Below are positions 1 through 7,746 of a stretch of DNA of 64,000 nucleotides, in pieces. The stretch comes from Nocardioides sp. InS609-2 (lineage in GTDB: Bacteria; Actinomycetota; Actinomycetes; Propionibacteriales; Nocardioidaceae). The translations under genes were made by a program, and so were the position numbers. The notes beneath the pieces were generated by a model. It saw only the letters and a program-made list of their open reading frames with translations. It did not search any database and was not told the origin of the DNA. Position 1 is the stretch's first letter, and each line of letters starts with the position of its first letter. The stretch is taken from NCBI RefSeq assembly GCF_023208195.1, contig NZ_CP060034.1, forward strand, positions 682,001 to 746,000, in the 5' to 3' direction.

Positions 1-618
1 GAGCTGGCGCAGTTCGAGGCCGGAGGCACGCGCGGCGCCCAGCACGGCCTTGCGTCCGGCGCGACCGCCGTCGGCCCGGTCGCGCTCGACCGCGGCGCCC
101 GCGACCTGGAAGGCCGGGAACGTCGTGGCGATGCCGCGCAGGTGGGCCACCGACCCACCCTCCTCGTCGACTCCGACGACCGCGGGGAACTCGCGTCCGT
201 CGGCAGCCACCGCGTCGCTGATCGCCTGCGTGGTCTCCAGCACCTGGGCCTCGTCGGTGACGTTGGCTGACGTGACGCACATGCCGGCCAGGTGCAGGTC
301 GCTCACCAGCGAGGCCGCCTCCTGCGGGTCGGTGCTGAAGTAGCGCCCGACGATGACCTGTCCGGCCAGCTGCTCGGGCGACCAGTCAGCCACGAGCTCG
401 TGCGCCTCGGCGATCTCGGCCTCGGTCGGCCCCCACAGCGTGGGCTCGTCGGGGGCAGGCTCGTCGGGTGCCGACTCGGATGACTTCGGCGAGACGGAGG
501 GAGCGTCCTCGGAGGGCGCCGATGCGCCTTCCGGTGACGACATCGAGCACGCGGCCAGCGCCGCCGCGGCTGCCAGGCCGCAGGCGGCTACGCGAAGTCG
601 TCGGGCTGTCAGTCGCAC
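1..618 (-). CDS. GH3-family lipoprotein (beta-N-acetylhexosaminidase-like), N-terminal part
   Basis: Only the first 206 codons are in the window; the gene runs off the left edge. The GTG start at 618 gives a signal peptide with a lipobox (LAAC, Cys about residue 24), so the product should be a membrane-anchored lipoprotein. A Ser/Pro/Glu-rich linker follows, then sequence typical of the N-terminal barrel of glycoside hydrolase family 3, with GQVIVGRYF and the acidic VDEEGGSVAHLRG stretch that corresponds to the NagZ 'DQEGG' loop. NagZ-type enzymes release N-acetylglucosamine from muropeptides; that substrate is inferred from the family. The start overlaps the 3' end of coaE by about 10 nt, so the two are probably co-transcribed. 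The catalytic His/Asp loop is outside the window. Confidence 0.8.
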   Translation of the reverse strand, partial: MRLTARRLRVAACGLAAAAALAACSMSSPEGASAPSEDAPSVSPKSSESAPDEPAPDEPTLWGPTEAEIAEAHELVADWSPEQLAGQVIVGRYFSTDPQEAASLVSDLHLAGMCVTSANVTDEAQVLETTQAISDAVAADGREFPAVVGVDEEGGSVAHLRGIATTFPAFQVAGAAVERDRADGGRAGRKAVLGAARASGLELRQL

Positions 619-1214
619 GCCGGGACGCTACCTCGCAGGTCCTCGAAGACCTCAATCACGCGGTCCCTCAGGTCGTCGACTGAGCCGGTGTTCTCCACGA
701 CGTACGTCGCGACATCGAGGCGCTCCTCACGACTCGCCTGGGCGTCGAGGCGAGCCTGCGCGTCGGCCTCGGACATGCCGCGTATGCGCACCATCCGGTC
801 GCTCTGCACCTCGGTTGGCACATCGACCACGATCACCGCGTCGAACGACCCGGCCTGCCCCGTCTCGACCAGGAGCGGGATGTCGTGCACGACGATCGCG
901 TCGGGTCCGGCCGCCCCCTCGAGCTCGGCGCCTCGTGCGCGCACCCGCGGATGGATGATCGCCTCGAGCGTGCGTCGCTTCTGCTCGTCGGCGAACACCA
1001 GCGCCCCCAGACTCGGCCGGTCGAGACCTCCGTCGTCGCCCAGCACCTCCGGCCCGAAGGCCTCCACGATCTCGGCCAACCCGCTGGTGCCCGGCGCCAC
1101 GACCTCGCGTGCCAGCACGTCGGCGTCGACCACGACCGCACCAAGGCTCGCCAGCATCGCTGACACGGTGCTCTTGCCGGAGGCCACGCCTCCGGTGAGT
1201 CCGACCCGCATCAT
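609..1214 (-). CDS. coaE: Dephospho-CoA kinase
   Basis: Catalyses the last step of coenzyme A synthesis, phosphorylating the 3'-hydroxyl of dephospho-CoA. The 201-residue product opens with the P-loop GLTGGVASGKST, followed by VDADVLAREV and the conserved HPRVR and DIPLLVE segments, all typical of CoaE. It is the short single-domain form without the C-terminal GrpB-like extension that many actinobacterial CoaE proteins carry. An in-frame extension upstream to 1574 exists but lies over the hsdR remnant. The ATG at 1214 (or the next ATG at 1211) puts the P-loop where it belongs. The start overlaps the stop of the upstream remnant as ATGA. In related genomes coaE follows rpsA closely; here 6.5 kb of accessory DNA separates them. 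Confidence 0.95.
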   Translation of the reverse strand: MMRVGLTGGVASGKSTVSAMLASLGAVVVDADVLAREVVAPGTSGLAEIVEAFGPEVLGDDGGLDRPSLGALVFADEQKRRTLEAIIHPRVRARGAELEGAAGPDAIVVHDIPLLVETGQAGSFDAVIVVDVPTEVQSDRMVRIRGMSEADAQARLDAQASREERLDVATYVVENTGSVDDLRDRVIEVFEDLRGSVPACD

Positions 1215-1705
1215 CCTGCGTCTCCCGCTCGTGCGGCCTCGAGGTAGAGCAATGAGATCAGGCTGTGGAAGTAGTCGACCCGCTTCCTTTCCCCGGCGAG
1301 ACACTTCTGGTTGTGCAACGAATAGTGCACCTGCCGCATCACGCGCACGCGGTTGGCCTCGTAACGCTTCGTCGTGTCCGGGTTGTGCGTCGTCTCGGGT
1401 CGCTGCTGCACCTTGGCGAAGCTGGCGGCACCGGTCTGGAAGCCACGTCGCAGGAGGTTGAGTGTGCCGCCGGTCGACTCCAAGGGTCCGTCGAGGACCC
1501 GTACGATCCGGTCGAGCACCTGCGCCCTGCCGGCGACCTTCTCGAGCTCGTCTGGCTGGGTGTCCTCGAGCCATCCGAACACGTCCTCGGGAAAGAGCGC
1601 TCGCTCGCGGTCGTACTCAGCATCGTTTTCGCTGTAGAGCCAGCCGTGCGCGGCCAGGTGCTCACAGAGCTCTAGCTCGAACGTGGCCTCGTGGTAGTCA
1701 GCCAT
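1211..1705 (-). pseudogene. hsdR: Type I restriction endonuclease HsdR, N-terminal stump
   Basis: The reading frame begins like a normal HsdR subunit (MADYHEATFELELCEHLAAHG, then a 'D.EYDRERALFPEDVF.WL' stretch) and continues to NRVRVMRQVHYSLHNQ. That is where the catalytic PD-(D/E)xK nuclease region of HsdR should start ('..SIDLVLFVNGIPVA..'). The similarity stops there: the last 30 or so residues are unrelated and the frame ends at 1211. The intact protein is about 1000 residues, so the nuclease core and the whole DEAD-box translocase are gone and no restriction activity is possible. The unrelated tail, ending SLLYLEAARAGDAG, may be the end of whatever gene originally preceded coaE; this is inference. 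It follows the Fic gene in the usual hsdS-fic-hsdR order. Confidence 0.75.
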
Positions 1706-1812
1706 TAGTGCCCCCGGAGTAGCTCATTCGGCCCATGATGCCCGAGTGGTGATGCTCGGAGGAGTTGACCAGATCCATTGGCTTCACCTCAGCTGTATCA
1801 ACTCCCGCAGAC

Positions 1813-3075
1813 TCAACCCCGGTCGAGCAGCACGTCCATGACGCGCGGCGCGTAGAAACGCCTGTTGTAGGTGGCCGCGTCCCACGGCTCCAGGAGCCCG
1901 AGTTCGATGAACGTGGCCACCAGTGCGTTGGCCCGCCCGACCGACACGCCGAGACCGCGAGCGGCAGCCTTCACCGAGAAGGAGGGGTTGGCCACCGAGA
2001 AGTCGACCAGCAGAAGCGCACTGTCGGCGCGCAAGGAGGAACCGCGGACAACTTCTTTCAGATCTGCTTGCACACGCACCAGAGCTAGCATCTGCCGGTG
2101 TGTCAGCTCCGCGGATTCACGCAGGCCGGTGGCGAAGTACTCGACGTAGCTGTCCCAGTCGCCGCTGACACTGACGCCGAGCAATCGCTCGTAGTAGTCC
2201 GTCCTCCGCGCTTCGAACCACGGCGAGATGGTCAGGGTCGGTTCTTCCAAGAGTCCCATGGCGTGCAGGTGGAGGATAACCAGCAGTCGACCGATGCGAC
2301 CATTGCCGTCGTTGAACGGGTGCAACGTCTCGAACTGATAGTGGGCCATCGCGCACGCGACCACCGGATCGAACTCTCCGGTGTGGTCTGCCCTCATCCA
2401 GTCGAGGAGCTCACGCAGGTCACCCACCAGGTCGTCGCCCGGCGGAGGTGGGACGAACCTCGCAGCGCGGATAGGGAGCTCACCGAGAGCAGCGTCTGCG
2501 CGCCGACCGATCGCGACCTGGATGTCGCGGACCTGTCCCGACGAAGGTCCGTCGGATGAGGTGCCCGTGACGAGGAGCCGCTGTAGATCTTCGAGCATGC
2601 CCAGGGAGAGCGGGCGACCGTCGCCGATCCAGCCGAATGCGTGATTCGCCATCTGGACATAGTTGAGGATCTCGCGCAGGTCCGCGCTTCCCGGCCTCTC
2701 CTCGTCGGCGGTCAGGACGTCGCTCAGGGGAGCGTACGTGCCCTCGAGCGCCGAGGTGGCCTGCGCCTCTCTACGCAGCGTGGGCCGGCGTAGCAGTGTC
2801 GGGTTGGGCAGCCGCCGGGCAGTGCTGTCCAGCGCGGCCAGGGCCGCGCGGGAATCGGCTATCGCGAGGTACGTCGACCCCTGGAGCAGGGGTGACTGGC
2901 GTGGCAGAGGCGCCGGTCGGAACGCCCGGTGTGTCCAAGGCCCCTTCCGCGGGTCGTGGCCAGAAATCTCGACAGGGTGCCGGTCGAGTTGTTGTCGAAC
3001 ATTGTCACGTCCACTTTTGCAGCCTAATGCCAATTCACAGAGATTTGCTCGGTGACACTTCTCGGGAACGATCAT
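1813..3075 (-). CDS. Fic-domain protein (probable AMP-transferase, class II)
   Basis: Fic enzymes transfer AMP, or another nucleotide-derived group, to hydroxyl side chains of target proteins. The catalytic motif HPFNDGNGRIGR is complete (consensus HPFx(D/E)GNGRxxR). N-terminal to it, TSALEG fits the class II inhibitory helix (S/T)xxxE(G/N), so the enzyme is probably auto-inhibited. A Fic_N-type segment (RRLPNPTLLRRPTLRREA) comes first and a winged-helix-like region (VKAAARGLGVSVGRANALV) comes last. The start is uncertain: similarity to the family begins at about FRPAPLPRQSPLL, near 2940, so the upstream 40 or so codons may be untranslated. Genes of this type are often embedded in type I restriction operons between hsdS and hsdR. 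Here both neighbours are broken while the Fic frame is open throughout. Confidence 0.85.
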   Translation of the reverse strand: MIVPEKCHRANLCELALGCKSGRDNVRQQLDRHPVEISGHDPRKGPWTHRAFRPAPLPRQSPLLQGSTYLAIADSRAALAALDSTARRLPNPTLLRRPTLRREAQATSALEGTYAPLSDVLTADEERPGSADLREILNYVQMANHAFGWIGDGRPLSLGMLEDLQRLLVTGTSSDGPSSGQVRDIQVAIGRRADAALGELPIRAARFVPPPPGDDLVGDLRELLDWMRADHTGEFDPVVACAMAHYQFETLHPFNDGNGRIGRLLVILHLHAMGLLEEPTLTISPWFEARRTDYYERLLGVSVSGDWDSYVEYFATGLRESAELTHRQMLALVRVQADLKEVVRGSSLRADSALLLVDFSVANPSFSVKAAARGLGVSVGRANALVATFIELGLLEPWDAATYNRRFYAPRVMDVLLDRG

Positions 3076-3121
3076 TCCCGCCCGGTGTCACCGTGCCAGA
3101 CAGCACCGGCGCTTCTCAGCC

Positions 3122-3421
3122 TCAACCTGGCGCGGTCAGTCTGAGAGCCGCACATCGATTGTGCCCCGTCACGGCGGTCGTGATGAGGGCGGAACGGCGC
3201 TCCTTGAGGAGTGTCACCAGCGCTCGACTCTCTTCGATGAGGTCGTCTATCGATCCCGTCTGATCCCGGATACCGGCCAATGCCAGGCGCTGCGCCTCGA
3301 CGGTCGGGAGCTCCATAGGGAGGTTCAGGATGTCTGACTGGCTGATGTTCTGCATCGAGTGGCTTGCCCCGGTGCCTCGAGCTCGATGAGGTCTCGAATC
3401 GGGCGGGTTCCGAGATCCCAC
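3122..3421 (-). pseudogene. hsdS: Type I restriction specificity subunit HsdS, C-terminal stump
   Basis: From about NISQSDILNLPMELP onward this is the end of an HsdS subunit: the end of the second target-recognition domain followed by the conserved helix (LIEESRALVTLLKERRSALITTAVTG) that packs against the other half. The homologous part covers only about 75-80 codons (about 3122-3365). The first 15-20 codons of the open frame look unrelated, so the break lies near 3370. A full HsdS has about 400 residues with two recognition domains. The remnant is followed by the Fic gene and the hsdR stump, so the order of a type I locus survives, but hsdM and most of hsdS were lost. Confidence 0.75.
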
Positions 3422-3491
3422 GAGAAGCTGCTGCTCGACGCCGGGACGTACGGCCAGCGCATCCGCGGCGGGCTCACCACCGGAGACCTCG

Positions 3492-4391
3492 TCAGCGCTG
3501 CGTGAGGCCGGCCTTGGCGGCGTACTTCCGCGCCTGTTCGTCGGGATCGATCGTCCCGCCGAGCAGGCGCGTCGTCGTCCAGTGGCCGACGTCGAGCCCG
3601 GAGAGCCGGGCGTGCTCCTCGATCTCCCCCCGCAACGATGACGCGAGCACCATCAGGTCGTCGCCGGTAGGAGCCGTGCCGGTCACCGCCTCGGTGCCGG
3701 CCATCAGATGCTTGAGCGGCGGGTGCTCGGTGAAGCGCCGTACGCCGAGGTGGTCGGTCGCCGCGTCGAGGTGCCGCTCGTGGTCGGCCAGGAAAGACGC
3801 GAAGTCCATCAGCAGCCACTGCTCACGGTCGAAGACCTCGAATCCGCGCCGAAGCTGGCTCCCGTAGTAGCCGCGCACCACACCATTCGCCAGCCGGAAC
3901 CGCTTGCGGGCCTCAGGCCCGCCCAGCTCGCCCGGGATCTCGGCCGGGAACTCCTGGGGCCGCCAGGCCATGAACTCCGGCCAGTCGGGCCCGGCCTCTC
4001 CTTCGCGTGAACGCGTCATCACCCAGTGCGAGAACACCCGGTCGATCGGGTCGCGGAACAGCGCGATCAGCCGCATCTCCGGGTTGTAGGCATGCATCCG
4101 CTCAAGCGCATGCGGCCACACCAGGTAGCGCGGACTCGCGTCCCCCATGTGCCGGTGCGCCCTGCGCCGACGAGCCACGGCGTACGACGCGTGGTCGGTG
4201 TGGTCCCAGTCGACCGCGTCGTCGTCGAAGTACCGCAGCTCCTTGCGGGGCGCCCGCGCGATGTTGACGTGAGCGTCGAGCAGCGACGACAGCGTGGACG
4301 TGCCGGCCTTCTGTACGCCGACGATCGAGAACGTGTACGGCTGCCAGCCCAGCGGCGGTTCGCCTGTGCTGGATGACGAGGCGACGGGCAT
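3492..4391 (-). CDS. Sulfotransferase family protein
   Basis: A 299-residue protein of the PAPS-dependent sulfotransferase family, which moves a sulfuryl group from PAPS to hydroxyl or amino groups. The 5'-phosphosulfate loop is seen near the N-terminus (VGVQKAGTSTLSSLL) and the 3'-phosphate-binding element in ALFRDPIDRVFSHWVMTRS. KELRYFD after the first loop is typical of the bacterial NodH-like or heparan-type group. The start MPVASSS at 4391 is preferred over the ATG at 4409 because the homologous part begins just downstream and the divergent ligase gene starts at 4436. The acceptor is unknown; a lipid or capsular glycan is possible. It is divergently transcribed from the ligase gene across a 44-bp gap. 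Confidence 0.85.
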   Translation of the reverse strand: MPVASSSSTGEPPLGWQPYTFSIVGVQKAGTSTLSSLLDAHVNIARAPRKELRYFDDDAVDWDHTDHASYAVARRRRAHRHMGDASPRYLVWPHALERMHAYNPEMRLIALFRDPIDRVFSHWVMTRSREGEAGPDWPEFMAWRPQEFPAEIPGELGGPEARKRFRLANGVVRGYYGSQLRRGFEVFDREQWLLMDFASFLADHERHLDAATDHLGVRRFTEHPPLKHLMAGTEAVTGTAPTGDDLMVLASSLRGEIEEHARLSGLDVGHWTTTRLLGGTIDPDEQARKYAAKAGLTQR

Positions 4392-4435
4392 GCGCCGGGA
4401 CGCTAGCACGCAGCCCGCGTGACAGGATCCTCGTC

Positions 4436-5710
4436 GTGAGTGAGCACGTGGACATGCGCCCCGGCGACCGGGTGCTGCTGCTGCAGCCCGGCTCCGCGGC
4501 GTACGTCGACCTGGTGATCAGCCTGCTCGCCGCCGGCATCTTCCCGGTGCCGCTCGATACCCGGCTGACCGAGCCCGAGCTGGCCGGAATCGTCGAGGAC
4601 GTCGACCCGCGACTGGTCGTCGACTCCCCCGACCTGCTCGCCTCCATGGTCGAGCACACCCCCGAACGCTTCCGGCTCGGACTGCCGCTGGGCCGGCCGA
4701 TGCACGTCACCAGCGGCACCACCGGACGACCCAAGCCCGTCGACTCCGGCACGCTCGCCGTGGCCGGGGCCGAGGCGCTGCTGGCCGAGGAGTGCGAGCT
4801 GTGGGGTTTCACCGCCACCGACGTCAACCTCGTCATCAGCCCGCTCCACCACTCCGCGCCGCTGCGGTTCGCGATGGGCACCCTGTTGGCCGGCGGCCGG
4901 TTGGTTGTCCCGGGCGCCTTCGACGCTGCGCGCGTCACCGACGTGATCGGCACCGAACGTCCGACCACGATGTTCTGCGTGCCCGCGCACCTGCAGCGGC
5001 TCTTCGCGCACTGGGACGACGTCGGCGTGCCCGACCTCTCGTCGTTCCGGCTGGTCGCGCATGCCGGCGCGCCCTGTCCGCCGTCGATCAAGAGGCGACT
5101 TGTCGAGCTCTTCCCCGACGGCAGCACGTGGGAGTTCTACGGCTCGACGGAGGGCCAGTTCACCGCCTGTCGGTCCGAGGAGTGGCTCGCGCGTCCCGGT
5201 ACCGTCGGCCGCGCCCGGCCCGGCCGCCGGCTGTTCCTCGACGACGACGGCCACATCTGGTGCGTCGTACCCGAGCACGCGCGGTTCACCTACCGCGGCG
5301 CACCCGACAAGTCCGCTGCGGCCTGGCGCGACACCCCAGACGGACCGGCGTTCACCGTGGGCGACCTCGGGCGGCTCGACGACGACGGCTACCTATGGCT
5401 CGACGGCCGCCGCGAGGACCTCATCATCACCGGCGGCGTGAACGTCTACCCCGTCGAGGTCGAGAACGCGTTGCGCGAGCACCCCGGCATCGACGACATC
5501 GCCGTGTACGGCGTCCCCGACGACCGTTGGGGGCAGCGCGTGTGTGCCGCCGTGGTCGGCACCGCCTCCGCCGAAGAGCTCGACGCCTTCGCACGCACCC
5601 GACTCGCGCCACCCAAGCGACCCAAGGACTACTCCTTCCTCTCCGACCTGCCGCGTACGGCGACCGGCAAGGTGCGACGTACCGACCTCGGTGCTAACGA
5701 ATCGTCCTGA
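4436..5710 (+). CDS. AMP-dependent acyl-CoA synthetase/ligase
   Basis: A 424-residue member of the class I adenylate-forming family (acyl- or aryl-CoA synthetases). Motifs appear in order: TSGTTGRPKP (phosphate-binding loop), YGSTEGQ (acid-binding and adenylate motif), VGDLGRLDDDGYLWLDGRRED (adenosine-contact and hinge), GGVNVYPVEVE, and the C-terminal PRTATGKVRR containing the catalytic lysine. It is shorter than typical family members (about 500 or more) because the N-terminal lobe is reduced, yet every catalytic motif is present. The GTG start at 4436 (VSEHVDMRPGDRV) is chosen over the ATG at 4373, which would run into the divergent sulfotransferase gene. The substrate cannot be read from the sequence. 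Its end overlaps the remains of a P-loop kinase gene on the other strand. Confidence 0.88.
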   Translation: MSEHVDMRPGDRVLLLQPGSAAYVDLVISLLAAGIFPVPLDTRLTEPELAGIVEDVDPRLVVDSPDLLASMVEHTPERFRLGLPLGRPMHVTSGTTGRPKPVDSGTLAVAGAEALLAEECELWGFTATDVNLVISPLHHSAPLRFAMGTLLAGGRLVVPGAFDAARVTDVIGTERPTTMFCVPAHLQRLFAHWDDVGVPDLSSFRLVAHAGAPCPPSIKRRLVELFPDGSTWEFYGSTEGQFTACRSEEWLARPGTVGRARPGRRLFLDDDGHIWCVVPEHARFTYRGAPDKSAAAWRDTPDGPAFTVGDLGRLDDDGYLWLDGRREDLIITGGVNVYPVEVENALREHPGIDDIAVYGVPDDRWGQRVCAAVVGTASAEELDAFARTRLAPPKRPKDYSFLSDLPRTATGKVRRTDLGANESS

Positions 5711-5970
5711 GTGGTCCCTCGCCAGCCGTCGGCGGCTCGAAGTGGTCGAAGTGCTCGGCTGCGAGCTGATCGGGCAGCACGCAGTCGTCGCGATGGCTGC
5801 CGCGCTTGGCCCTGAGGCGGTTCAGGACCGTTTCGCGGTCGGAGCGGCAAGGTCGAGAGCCCGCGACGCCACATCTCCGCGTCGAAGGAGAGTCGGACCA
5901 TGCCATCGATCTCCAGCCGCCTGGCGTACGTCGACTTTCCCGACCCGGAGGGACCGCACATGAAGATCAC
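5694..5970 (-). pseudogene. P-loop AAA/kinase-like ATPase with internal deletion
   Basis: The first 43 or so codons from the ATG at 5970 encode a normal N-terminus with a Walker A motif (CGPSGSGKST) and GMVRLSFDAEMWRRG. The end of the same family (RETVLNRLRAKRGSHRDDCV, then LAAEHFDHFEPPTAGEGPL) follows almost at once but in a different reading frame, ending at 5694. Intact relatives are about 140-160 residues, so roughly 60 codons of the middle, including the lid region, have been deleted and the frame broken near 5830-5850. The intact family is a small zeta-toxin-like or chloramphenicol-phosphotransferase-like P-loop protein of unknown substrate. The 3' end overlaps the ligase gene on the opposite strand by 17 nt. 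Confidence 0.7.
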
Positions 5971-6004
5971 ACGGCTCGCGGGTGGACCCTACGCTCCGCG
6001 AGCC

Positions 6005-7319
6005 TCACTCTCGTCGGTGGAAGGCGACCTTGCCGGTCTGGGTGTGGCTGGTGGTGTAGCGCTGGTCGTGGGCCAGCCGGTGATGTCGGTGGCACAGGAG
6101 GCGGCCGTTGTCGAGGGTGGTCGGCCCGCCGCGGGACCACGGGACGTCGTGGTGGGCGTGGCAGAGGCCCGGTGGCATGTCGCAGCCGTCGGCGGTGCAA
6201 CCACCATCGCGCAAGGCCATCGCGAGGCGTTGGGACTTGTCGTGCAGGCGGCGGGTGCGGCCGAGGTCGAGTACCCGGGACTCGCCATCCAGCACCGCCG
6301 GGACTATTCCGGCCTCGCACGCCAACCGTCGGGCTTCGCCGGCGGACACCCGGCCACCGGTGTCCAGGGTCGCCGCGGACAGTCCGCCCTGGAGGGTCTC
6401 GAGGGTCATCGTGACGACCACGGTGGCCGAGACCCCGCCGCTGGTCGGCAGGTGCCGGTCGGGGTAGGTCTCGACCCATTCGGCGAGCGCGAGCCCCAGC
6501 CGCAACGCCGTCGGCACTGGGTGGGTCGCGTCGTACGAGCCGAAGCCGTGGGCGACGCGGTGCTTGGGTGCGGCCAGGGCGAGGAGCTGTTTGCGGAGCA
6601 TCTGCCCGACAGCCGACGGCAAAGTGAACCGGCCGTGGCAACGCCCTTGGCCGTCGTCGGTCATCGTGAACCGGGTGGTCGCGTCGGCGTGGGCCTCTTC
6701 GGCCTCAAGCTGGCGGGCCTCCTCGGCATCGGCGACCTCGGGCGCGACGACGTCGAGGATGCGCCGGCCCAGGACCCGCAACGCGGCCGCGTCGTGATCG
6801 GCGGCCAGGGCCAGCAACCGGGTCTGAGCCCGGTCGACCACCACAGGGTCGACGGTGCCGGGCAGCGCCTCGATAGCGTCGACGAGCACCTGCGCCTGGT
6901 CGGCCAACACGTCACCGGCGGCCAGCGCCGCCCGGCCTGGGGCATGCCGGTCAGTGTCCAGGGCGTGGGCCAGCACCATCGCCCGGCGAGCACCAGCCCT
7001 GGTCTGCCGGGTGGCCACCGCCCACCCGCCGGATTGAGGAGGTCGCGCAGCGACCGTCTCGAAATCACACCGCGGTCGATGCGGCACCGGTGGCGTCGCC
7101 CAGCCGCCGGCGGTCGGCCTCGGCCGCCACCCGGAGCTCGAGCTCCCGGACCCGGGAATTCAGCCGGGACAGGTCAGCAAGTGCCGCCGCGACCTCGACA
7201 TCACCCAGGGGCGGCAACGGCACCGCGGCTAGCTCATCGAGGGCCGCGTGCACACCCGCCAGCCCGGACACCAGTGGTCGCGTCGGCGTCTGCCACAGCG
7301 TCATCGAAGCCACCCCCAT
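6005..7319 (-). pseudogene. DUF222/HNH endonuclease gene (13E12-repeat type), frameshifted
   Basis: Two frames together make one DUF222-HNH protein. The first runs from the ATG at 7319 (alternative 7304) through LSRLNSRVRELELRVAAEAD to GAASTAV, then hits TGA at 7065-7067. The second resumes in another frame with VATRQTRAGARRAMVLAHALD and continues to the C-terminal HNH nuclease with CHAHHDVPWSRGG and LLCHRHHRLAHD. The zinc-binding Cys/His pairs and the HNH histidines are intact. The disruption lies within about 7020-7085. It is either a real lesion or a one-base sequencing error. A perfect SOS box lies 131 bp upstream; mycobacterial REP13E12 relatives are reported to be LexA-controlled. If functional it would be a DNA-damage-induced nuclease of unknown role. 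Confidence 0.8.
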
Positions 7320-7449
7320 CGCGCGTCAGAGACCGTGACCGGCAGCGACTGCCACCGGGCATCTCACGTGTCTCGACACAGCGCGCCTGTGAGGGGCGAA
7401 CCACCCACCGGGTGGTCCGGGCCGAGCCCATCAGCGTCGACATGTTGGC

Positions 7450-7465
7450 TCGAACTTGTGTTCGA
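7450..7465. promoter_or_regulatory. SOS box (LexA operator)
   Basis: TCGAAC-TTGT-GTTCGA is a perfect inverted repeat that matches the actinobacterial/Gram-positive LexA operator consensus TCGAACN4GTTCGA with no mismatch. It lies 131 bp upstream of the DUF222/HNH start on the minus strand and about 280 bp beyond the end of rpsA, so the DUF222 gene is its only plausible target. Confidence 0.8.
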
Positions 7466-7696
7466 TTCCAGGCATATCAAGGTCACGCGTCAAGGCCCCT
7501 CAGCCAGTTTCCAGAGCGCATGCCCCGTCGCAGTTTCGTCGATCCCGACTGGGGCCGACAATCCTGCCGGTCGGCGTACTCGGCCTGGTCTTCGTGGTGC
7601 TCCCATGCTGTGCGACAGCAGCTACCTCGCGCCGTCCGGCGGCGCCTACGTCGGCCTCGGTGACCGGCCGCCGTCGTCTGGGCACGCCGAAATGGC

Positions 7697-7730
7697 GAAC
7701 GGCCCACCAGCCAAGGCTGGTGGGCCGTTC
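7697..7730 (-). terminator. Strong hairpin downstream of rpsA
   Basis: A perfect 16-bp stem (GAACGGCCCACCAGCC pairing with GGCTGGTGGGCCGTTC) with a 2-nt AA spacer begins 17 nt after the rpsA stop codon. There is no clear U-tract, as is common for actinobacterial terminators. It probably ends the rpsA transcript and so uncouples rpsA from the genes inserted before coaE. Confidence 0.75.
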
Positions 7731-7746
7731 AGATGCTTTCAGCGGG

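Larger units (their letters stand above)
7320..7746. other. 427-bp non-coding stretch between DUF222 remnant and rpsA
   Basis: No convincing gene is seen. The segment holds a perfect SOS box at 7450-7465, presumably controlling the DUF222 gene to its left, and a long GC-rich hairpin at 7697-7730 just downstream of rpsA. The open frames crossing it on the plus strand lack family signatures and mirror the high-GC pattern of the neighbouring genes. Confidence 0.6.

Noticed and set aside
609..1574. Long version of coaE starting at 1574
   Set aside because: The first 120 residues are the out-of-frame shadow of the hsdR stump; the P-loop would be 125 residues from the start.
3386..3505. Plus-strand fragment ending in LLLDAGTYGQRIRGGLTTGDL, stop at 3505
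   Set aside because: The last 25 residues look like a natural protein end, and the site is at a deletion junction, but no family was recognised and the piece is too short to support.
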